A stretch of DNA of 64,000 bases from Microbacterium invictum (GTDB taxonomy: Bacteria > Actinomycetota > Actinomycetes > Actinomycetales > Microbacteriaceae), in NCBI RefSeq assembly GCF_014197265.1, contig NZ_JACIFH010000001.1, positions 310,001 to 374,000 of the forward strand. The letters run 5' to 3'. The position numbers and the translations under genes were made by a program. Under the pieces are notes generated by a model. It did no database searches. It worked only from the letters and a program-made list of their open reading frames with translations, and was not told where the DNA came from. Shown here one piece after another: positions 58,579-64,000 of the stretch (position 1 is the stretch's first letter; every line of letters begins with the position of its first letter).

Positions 58579-60429
58579 TCAGCTCCGGGGCTCGGCCCGC
58601 GGCTGAAGCTGTGGCTCGGGCTGCGGTGCGGTCCGCAGGGCGCGGATCAGGGACTGCGCGTCGAACGGGCCGACGTGGCGGCGCCCGTTGACGAAGAAGG
58701 TGGGCACCGAGGTGATGCCCATCGCTTCGGCATCCAGCATGTCGTCGCGCACCCGTCCGGTCACCTCGCCCGATTCGAGGTCGCGCTCGAACTTCTCGAC
58801 ATCGAGCCCCAGCTGGTCGGCGATGCGTACGATGTCGGACGGCAGCTGGTGCTCCTGGTCCGCGAACAGGGCCCGCTCGAACTCGAAGAACCGTCCCTGC
58901 AGGGCGGCCGCCTCGGACGCCTCCGCCCCGGCGAGGGCGTTCGGATGCTGCGCGGTCAGCGGTGCGTGACGCCAGACGTACCGCAGGTCGTCGCCGAGCT
59001 CGCGCTGCACCTCGGGGATGGACCCCGACGCCTTCAGGCAGAACGGGCACTGGAAGTCGCCGTACTCGACGATCGTGTAGCGCGCGTCGTCCGGACCGTA
59101 CGTGTGGTCGCGTGTCGAGTCGACGGGGCGTACGAGTGTCCGGCCGGTCTCGATCTCGGGGTGCACGGCGTCGGAGACGCGGAACACCACCGTCGCCACG
59201 GCGAATGCGATGACGGATGCCGCGAGCACGCCGGCCCGGGCCTCGTTCTGCGCCGTGGCGTCGTCGATCGCCAGGTCGATGATGAAGAGCGAGATGGTGA
59301 ACCCGATGCCGCTGAGTGCGGCGCCGCCGGCGATGCGATCCAGCGTCAGCCCCGGACCGAACTCGCCCAGCCGCAGCGACTTCATGAGGGCGGTCGACCC
59401 GAAGATGCCGACGAACTTGCCGGTCACCAGGCCCACCACGATGCCCCACGTCAGCGACGATTGCAGCGCGCCGGCGAGGATCTCGCCGTCGACGACGACG
59501 CCCGCGTTGGCCAGGGCGAACAGCGGCAGGATGACGTAAGCGACGTACGGTGCGTACGCCGACTGCAGGCGCTCGTTGATCGAGATCGACTCGCGCAGGC
59601 TGTTGGCAGCCGCACGCGCATACTCCGTGTTGGGGGACTGGCGGAAGGTGCGCGCCAGCTCGAGCGCGTGCTCGACGTCGCGACGGTTGGGCCGATACAC
59701 CGGCACGAGCAGCGCGATCGCCACTCCGGCCAGCGTCGGATGCACTCCCGAGGCGAGGAACGCGAGCCACACGATGACCGCGAGCGTCGCGTAGACCGGC
59801 CCGCGGCCGCTGCGAAGGTAGCGAGTGAAATACACCCCGGCAAGCCCCGCGGCGGCGACCAGCAGCGGCAGCGGTGAGAAGGTGTCGGTGTAGACGAGCG
59901 CGATGATGCTCAGCGCCCCGATGTCGTCGACCACCGCCAGCGCCAGCAGGAAGATGCGCAGTCGCCCGGGCACCCGGGGACCGACCAGGGCCAGCGCGCC
60001 GACGAGGAACGCGGTGTCGGTCGAGATGACGACACCCCACGCCCCGGCGTGGCCGGAGGGAGCCGCGATGGTCACGAACAACAGCGCGGGAACGACCAGC
60101 CCGGCGATCGACGCGATCACCGGCACCATGGCACGTGACCAGCTCGTCAGCTCGCCGATTGCGAACTCCCGGCGCACCTCGAGGCCGACAGTGAAGAAGA
60201 AGATCGCCATGAGGGCGTCGTTGACCAGGGCATGGAGGGTGAATTCCAGATGAAGGTCGCCGATGCCGATGCTCAGGTGCGTCTCCCAGAACGACGTGTA
60301 CGAACCGTCGGCGACGTTTGCCCAGACGATCGCCGCGACCGTGGCCAGCAGCAGGATGAGCGCGCCGATGCGGTTCTGACCCATGGCGCCGATGCGGGCG
60401 GCGATGGACGGTCGGCGGCGGTCGGGCAT
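58579..60429 (-). CDS. nhaA: NhaA Na+/H+ antiporter fused to DsbA-like thioredoxin domain
   Basis: A 616-residue fusion. The first 400 residues are NhaA with about twelve helices, the block FFFTVGLEVRREFAIGELTS and the ion-binding AspAsp in ALAVVDDIGALSIIAL. Residues about 430-605 are a DsbA-like thioredoxin domain with EYGDFQCPFCLKA (CPFC active site) and the cis-Pro in TSVPTFFVNG. The transporter C-terminus places this domain in the cytosol or outside, depending on topology. ATG 60429 is the family-like start. It heads the three-gene operon. Fusion of these domains is known in actinobacteria. Confidence 0.88.
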   Translation of the reverse strand: MPDRRRPSIAARIGAMGQNRIGALILLLATVAAIVWANVADGSYTSFWETHLSIGIGDLHLEFTLHALVNDALMAIFFFTVGLEVRREFAIGELTSWSRAMVPVIASIAGLVVPALLFVTIAAPSGHAGAWGVVISTDTAFLVGALALVGPRVPGRLRIFLLALAVVDDIGALSIIALVYTDTFSPLPLLVAAAGLAGVYFTRYLRSGRGPVYATLAVIVWLAFLASGVHPTLAGVAIALLVPVYRPNRRDVEHALELARTFRQSPNTEYARAAANSLRESISINERLQSAYAPYVAYVILPLFALANAGVVVDGEILAGALQSSLTWGIVVGLVTGKFVGIFGSTALMKSLRLGEFGPGLTLDRIAGGAALSGIGFTISLFIIDLAIDDATAQNEARAGVLAASVIAFAVATVVFRVSDAVHPEIETGRTLVRPVDSTRDHTYGPDDARYTIVEYGDFQCPFCLKASGSIPEVQRELGDDLRYVWRHAPLTAQHPNALAGAEASEAAALQGRFFEFERALFADQEHQLPSDIVRIADQLGLDVEKFERDLESGEVTGRVRDDMLDAEAMGITSVPTFFVNGRRHVGPFDAQSLIRALRTAPQPEPQLQPRAEPRS

Positions 60430-60563
60430 GCGGCGGGGGATCCTGTCGGTCGGGGGAGGGGCTCGGGGCTCAGTCTTCACCTCGGGGGAGGTGACGTCCA
60501 GCCCCCGCCGACGCCGCCCGGGCGTGCACCGCGAGGTCCCCGCGGGCTCATAGGCTGGGACGT

Positions 60564-61040
60564 ATGACTGCGCACCTCCCGACCCGAAGCCGTCTCGTCC
60601 ATGACGCGCTGCGCGCCGTCGGCATCTCGGGCGACATCGTCGTGTTGCCGGATGCCGCATCGACGGCGCCGCAGGCCGCCGCCGCCCTCGGGGTCGAGGT
60701 CGGTGCGATCGCGAACAGCCTCGTGTTCTGGTCGGACGGCGAGCCGCTGCTGGTGATGACCAGCGGGGCGCACCGCGTCGACACCGCCGCGCTCGCCGAG
60801 CGCCTCGGGCGGGAATCGATCACGCGGGCCACGCCCGACCAGGTGCGCGACGCCACCGGCCAGGCGATCGGCGGCGTCGCGCCCACGGGACACCCGGCGC
60901 CGCTTACCACGATCGTCGACGAGGCCCTCGCCGCGTTCCCCGAGATCTGGGCTGCCGGCGGCACCCCGCACACCGTGTTCCCGCTTACCTACGACGAACT
61001 GGTCGCGCTCACCGGCGGGACGGTCGCGAAAGTGGACTGA
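60564..61040 (+). CDS. YbaK/EbsC-type aminoacyl-tRNA deacylase
   Basis: A 158-residue YbaK-family editing protein that hydrolyses mischarged tRNA, typically Cys- or Ala-tRNA(Pro). The fold reads SRLVHDALRAVGISGDIVVL, and the catalytic lysine site is replaced in part (residues near 57). GGVAPTGHPAPLTTIVDEAL (about 105-124) is the usual loop. It is divergent from nhaA. The next element downstream is a REP-like repeat. A substrate-specific assignment is not possible. Confidence 0.83.
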   Translation: MTAHLPTRSRLVHDALRAVGISGDIVVLPDAASTAPQAAAALGVEVGAIANSLVFWSDGEPLLVMTSGAHRVDTAALAERLGRESITRATPDQVRDATGQAIGGVAPTGHPAPLTTIVDEALAAFPEIWAAGGTPHTVFPLTYDELVALTGGTVAKVD

Positions 61041-61086
61041 CTCGGCAACGTGCTCGCGCGCCGGACGCGTGCGCGGGCGCGTGCCG

Positions 61087-61158
61087 TTCGCAGGACGGAA
61101 TCGCGATCCCGGGCGTGTCGGGGCGTCGACACGCCGTCAGGGCGAAAACGTCCTGCGA
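61087..61158. repeat. REP-like palindromic repeat, copy 1
   Basis: A 72-base element bounded by the inverted ends TCGCAGGAC (61088-61096) and GTCCTGCGA (61150-61158). Its centre is a hairpin: GGCGTGTCG (61112-61120) pairs with CGACACGCC (61127-61135). A second copy of the same arrangement is at 62859. The repeats lie only in intergenic DNA. Confidence 0.75.
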
Positions 61159-61222
61159 CACGAACGCGGGGCTGTCGTCTCCCGGAACCGCGGTCAGCTG
61201 ACCGGGTCAGCCCGGCAGCAGG

Positions 61223-62341
61223 TCAGGCCGGCAGCGGGAAGCGCAGCACCGCCGCGACGGGAGACCCGTCGAGCAGATCGCTGTTGCGCACCGCGCGCAC
61301 CGTGCCGCCTGTCCGCAGCACCCGCGCGGCGATCTCGTCGGCCAGCGCGTACGTGTCGGGGCCAGGCTCGTCGGCGTGCGTGACGGCGCCGAACTCATCG
61401 ATGGTGCCTTCGTCCGTGGCATCCATGTCGAAGTACAGCTCGGCGATGCCGGCAGATGCCGACGCGAGTGCGACCTCCTTGAGGCGGCTGGTGGCCAGGC
61501 CCTCGGCGCGCAGTGTGCCGAATTGCTCACGCCACGCATCGAGCTGCGTCGCGTTGTGTGCGTCGATGAGTGCGCGCACGGCGGCGGTCTGCCGCTCGTC
61601 GTCGAGGGAGTCAGGGTGGGCTTCGAGACCGTTCTCGAGCAGGAGCGGATGGGTGTTGACCGCGCGGTAGGCGGGGTCGAGATCTGGCGTCGCCGCGAGG
61701 ATGAGCGGCACGTCGTCGGGCACGGCCTTCACGACCTCGTCCTGCACCGTCCGCGCATACTTCTCGCGTTCGGGCCGGTCGCCGGTGGCTCCGTCGGCGC
61801 GGTGCCGGTCGAAGCGGCCGCCGGTGGTCGTGTGCTCGAGCATGAGCGCGTGGTCGCCGGGCAGAGCAAGCTCGTGCTCGACCGGGCGGTGATCGGGTCC
61901 GTACTCGAGCAGCCGCGCGCCGCCCTCGGTCAGCTCGACCACGAACGCGCGATGCGGGAAGGCGATCGCGCGCAGCAGGGCGCCGGTGTCGAACCTGTCG
62001 CCGACGGCGACGTTGCCGGTCAGCGTGCTCGGCAGGCGGAAGGCGTCGAGCCGGCCCGGCGCGGCGAGCACCACGAGCGACCGCGACTGGTGCTGCCAGA
62101 ACTCGTCGTCCTCGATGAGGGCGCGCAGGTCGCCGATGACGGATGCCGCAGCCCCATGCGGCAGGTCCTTGTCACTGAGCTGGCGTTCGGCCTCGTCGAC
62201 CGCGTTGCGCAGGCTGATGCGGATGCGCTCGTGCTCGCTCGGAAGCGGCGACGACTCGATCGCTATCGTGACGCTCGCCGGGTCGCGGTGGTCCACGAGC
62301 GCGAGCAGCTGTTCGGTGTCAGGGATGTCTGCAGGGAGCAT
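61223..62341 (-). CDS. Archaeo-eukaryotic release-factor-like (baeRF) family protein
   Basis: A 372-residue protein of the baeRF group. These eRF1-related bacterial proteins probably act at stalled ribosomes. The layout has an N-terminal domain (about 1-110), a middle eRF1-like domain (about 110-240; e.g. HRAFVVELTEGGARLLEYGP) and a C-terminal domain ending with DEIAARVLRTGGTVRAVRNS, the best-conserved block. No GGQ motif is obvious. The start ATG is at 62341. It is a single gene flanked by REP-like repeats. Confidence 0.75.
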   Translation of the reverse strand: MLPADIPDTEQLLALVDHRDPASVTIAIESSPLPSEHERIRISLRNAVDEAERQLSDKDLPHGAAASVIGDLRALIEDDEFWQHQSRSLVVLAAPGRLDAFRLPSTLTGNVAVGDRFDTGALLRAIAFPHRAFVVELTEGGARLLEYGPDHRPVEHELALPGDHALMLEHTTTGGRFDRHRADGATGDRPEREKYARTVQDEVVKAVPDDVPLILAATPDLDPAYRAVNTHPLLLENGLEAHPDSLDDERQTAAVRALIDAHNATQLDAWREQFGTLRAEGLATSRLKEVALASASAGIAELYFDMDATDEGTIDEFGAVTHADEPGPDTYALADEIAARVLRTGGTVRAVRNSDLLDGSPVAAVLRFPLPA

Positions 62342-62450
62342 GGGCCGACCATAGGCAGATCTCGCCGCCGACTTCGAGGGGGTTGCATGTCGCGCGCCGG
62401 TCGGTTAGGTGGCGGCGTGCTCCGCTGGTCGGATGACGGGCAGGCCGTTT

Positions 62451-62632
62451 CTACTGGCGCGATCCGATCTCGGCGATCGGCGCGCTGTGCATGGCCGCGC
62501 GCGTGGCGACAGCGAGCGATATCAGGCCGATGATGCTCAGAATGCCGACGATCGCCACGCTCTCCACCAGCGAGATGTTCGGCAGCAGCTGCCCCGAGAT
62601 GCCGAAGCTGATCCCGATCAACGGGGGTCCGG
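62451..62632 (-). pseudogene. C-terminal remnant of an FtsX-like ABC permease gene
   Basis: The minus strand encodes a fragment with LLPNISLVESVAIVGILSII and GLISLAVATRAAMHSAPIAE, ending IGSRQ and stop at 62451-62453. This matches the last transmembrane helix and cytosolic tail of FtsX-type permeases. There is no start codon or N-terminal part. The upstream end meets the TetR remnant directly (near 62633). Confidence 0.6.
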
Positions 62633-62635
62633 CGA

Positions 62636-62782
62636 CCCACCAGCACCGCCGCCCCCGACGCGTGGCGACGCCACCTCGCGCTCATGCTCGACGCCTACCG
62701 GGCCGCGCGGGCGCATCCGCTGGCCGAGCCGCCGATGACGGACGCGCAGCTGTACGACGCGATGGTCAATTCGGCGGGCTAG
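62636..62782 (+). pseudogene. C-terminal remnant of a TetR-family regulator gene
   Basis: The plus strand encodes TAAPDAWRRHLALMLDAYRA and LAEPPMTDAQLYDAMVNSAG to the stop at 62780-62782, matching a TetR ligand-domain C-terminus (WRRYL...LPEPPLTxAQLYxAM). The helix-turn-helix half is missing. It begins where the FtsX remnant ends, so both genes lost their 5' ends at the same junction. Confidence 0.6.
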
Positions 62783-62858
62783 GTACCGACTGCTTCTATT
62801 GCGGACGGTCCATGTCCGGTCGGACCTGGCGCCGGGGTATCTCGGTCTCGCGGTTCGG

Positions 62859-62931
62859 TTCGCAGGATGGATGCCGGATCCCGGGCGTGTTGGGGCGTCG
62901 ACACGCCGCGCAACGCCCGGTTGTCCTGCGA
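62859..62931. repeat. REP-like palindromic repeat, copy 2
   Basis: This copy has the same layout as that at 61087: left end TTCGCAGGAT, a central hairpin GGCGTGTTG (62884-62892) with CGACACGCC (62899-62907), and right end GTCCTGCGA. The conserved core GATCCCGGGCGTGT...GGGGCGTCGACACGCCG is shared by both copies; flanking spacer sequences differ. One G-T pair is present in the hairpin. Confidence 0.75.
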
Positions 62932-62947
62932 GCAAGACAACCGGGCG
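62914..62947. repeat. 12-bp perfect hairpin partly overlapping REP copy 2
   Basis: CGCCCGGTTGTC (62914-62925) and GACAACCGGGCG (62936-62947) pair perfectly around a ten-base loop. It overlaps the right end of the REP element. It could act as a bidirectional transcription stop. Copy 1 lacks this extra hairpin. Confidence 0.6.
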
Positions 62948-63053
62948 GCGGTGAGACCTGGGCTGCGGCGGGGTGGCGCCGCGACACCCGGATGGGGCGG
63001 GGCGCTGGCGTCGGATGCCGACATCCACACCGCCTCCTCCACAGAACCGGGGC

Positions 63054-63078
63054 GCGCCGAATTGTCCACAATCGGCGC
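63054..63078. repeat. 25-bp palindrome upstream of the DUF559-type gene
   Basis: GCGCCGA-A-TTGT-CC-ACAA-TCGGCGC shows an outer seven-pair arm and inner four-pair arm. It lies 43 bases upstream of the ATG at 63122. It could be an operator or hairpin for the following gene. The TTGTCCACAA core is common upstream of such genes in my memory, but I cannot verify this. Confidence 0.45.
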
Positions 63079-63121
63079 GGATCCCGGCATCCGGCGACGC
63101 GGTGAGTGTCATCGTCGGGGC

Positions 63122-64000
63122 ATGGATCTCCCCGCTGTCGGCGACCGCCCCACGCCGCGTGCGGTGCCGCGGGCGTACGCTGCGCGACGACGGAGTGATC
63201 GCCAGGCTGTCCCACGACTGTGGGCGACCTACTCGCGGCACGACCTGCGAGCCACCGGATGGACGGCGAGACGAATCACCGCGGACGTACGCGCTGGGCG
63301 GCTCGCGCGTGCGCGTGAGGATGTCTATCTCGCGCCGGAGGCGGATGCCGACTGCTATTCCGCCTGCGCCGTCGGAGGCCGACTCACCTGCGTGTCAGAG
63401 CTCGCCCGCTGGGGCGTGTTCGTCCTGGATGGCGCCGACGGCCTGCACGTCGAGGTGCTCTCGACCCGGTCGCGGCTGCGGTCGACGTCGCGCCATGCCC
63501 GCGTGCACTGGTCGCGCCGTGTGCCGGACGGCTGGTCAAGTGTGGATATCGTAGACGCCCTCGTGGCAGCCGTGCAGTGCCAGTCCGTGCGGGGCGCCAT
63601 CGCCACCCTGGACTCGGCGCTGCACCTGCGACTGATCGGCGACTCTGAACTCAACGAGGTGTTCGCCGCGCTGCCTCGTCGCCTGCGGATACTTCGCCGT
63701 CACCTCGACCGCCGCGCCGAATCCGGTGCAGAGAGCCTGATGCGTCTGATGTTGCTGCGGCTCGGATGCCGCGTCGAGGTCCAGCGGCAGATCACGGGTG
63801 TCGGGCGCGTCGACTTCCTCGTCGACGGCTGGTTGATCATCGAATGCGACAGTGAGGCCCACCACGCCGGCTGGGCGCAGCAGAAGAAGGATCGCCGCCG
63901 CGACCAGGACGCCGCCAGACGGGGATACGTGACGTATCGCGCGATCGCGGAGGACATCTTCTGGCATCCTGAGCGGCCACTCGAGGCGGTGCGGGGGCTG
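63122..64000 (+). CDS. DUF559-type endonuclease-domain protein, 3' end outside window
   Basis: ATG 63122 opens a frame of 293 codons with no stop before the window edge. The N-terminal part (about 25-100) resembles the AbiEi-like/HTH module of these proteins, with RHDLRATGWTARRITADVRA and the next block LARAREDVYLAPE. The C-terminal REase-like part reads VEVQRQITGVGRVDFLVDGW and IIECDSEAHH, holding the PD-(D/E)XK-like D and E-x-D residues, and then RRGYVTYRAIAEDIFW. Such proteins are common in Microbacteriaceae and are considered possible Vsr-like or toxin-related nucleases. The function is not established. A palindrome precedes the gene. Confidence 0.83.
   Translation, partial: MDLPAVGDRPTPRAVPRAYAARRRSDRQAVPRLWATYSRHDLRATGWTARRITADVRAGRLARAREDVYLAPEADADCYSACAVGGRLTCVSELARWGVFVLDGADGLHVEVLSTRSRLRSTSRHARVHWSRRVPDGWSSVDIVDALVAAVQCQSVRGAIATLDSALHLRLIGDSELNEVFAALPRRLRILRRHLDRRAESGAESLMRLMLLRLGCRVEVQRQITGVGRVDFLVDGWLIIECDSEAHHAGWAQQKKDRRRDQDAARRGYVTYRAIAEDIFWHPERPLEAVRGL

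Noticed and set aside
1..64000. CRISPR array or prophage
   Set aside because: No regularly spaced direct repeats, cas genes, or phage structural genes were seen.

Overview
The window is high-GC actinobacterial chromosome, most likely from a Microbacterium or a close relative in Microbacteriaceae. The evidence is the strong third-position GC, the very frequent words GGATGCCG/CGGCATCC, a DUF222-HNH (13E12-type) protein, Lsr2, an imuA'-imuB-dnaE2 mutasome behind a LexA box, a DtxR-type regulator and an SF1-helicase/REase protein of the MTES_1575 type. I see no phage, transposase, integrase or CRISPR array. Many coding starts look leaderless or use GTG/TTG.

Layout. 1-3.4 kb: serC (cut by the left edge), a DtxR-like regulator, an M23 cell-wall peptidase behind a long structured leader, a possible 37-residue ORF ending in a terminator, and an HNH nuclease. 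3.6-9.7 kb: the SOS mutasome operon. 9.9-14.3 kb: DoxX-like protein, quinone-reductase-like protein, GH114 lipoprotein, DUF222-HNH. 14.4-21.2 kb: tRNA-Arg(CCT), then a TetR regulator, an amidase and a branched-chain-type ABC importer with a fused permease-ATPase, which read as one amide-catabolic operon. 21.2-28.8 kb: a decayed zone with at least five broken genes (FBP, TOPRIM, PhhB, XRE, NYN) mixed with intact barstar, lipoprotein, dehydrogenase, VOC, GNAT and selO genes. 28.7-32.8 kb: three overlapping DUF1254 paralogues facing an SLC13 transporter. 34.7-41.0 kb: hydrolase pair, membrane protein, poxB, lsr2, a LuxR-type regulator and an alkyltransferase homologue whose catalytic cysteine is alanine. 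41.2-49.4 kb: a very large helicase-like protein with ruined Walker motifs, mscL, an FmdB zinc ribbon, 5-FTHF cyclo-ligase, galU, RimJ-type GNAT, a coiled-coil membrane protein and tRNA-Ala(CGC). 49.5-56.4 kb: cupin, DUF1304, a winged-helix regulator with its MFS pump, an FAD monooxygenase, acyl-CoA synthetase and amino-acid dehydrogenase. 56.5-60.4 kb: a three-gene operon of NhaA-DsbA fusion, cNMP-domain thioredoxin-reductase-like protein and UBP zinc finger. 60.5-64 kb: YbaK editing protein, baeRF-type protein, two copies of a REP-like palindromic repeat, a pair of gene remnants (FtsX/TetR), and the start of a DUF559-type endonuclease gene cut by the right edge.

The points I would look at first are: the cysteine-less alkyltransferase; the catalytically degenerate helicase; the NhaA-DsbA/TrxR/UBP operon; the ABC ATPase lacking an LSGGQ signature; the structured M23 leader; and the paired remnants that record deletions. 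I cannot show that any of these is wholly undescribed without database searches.
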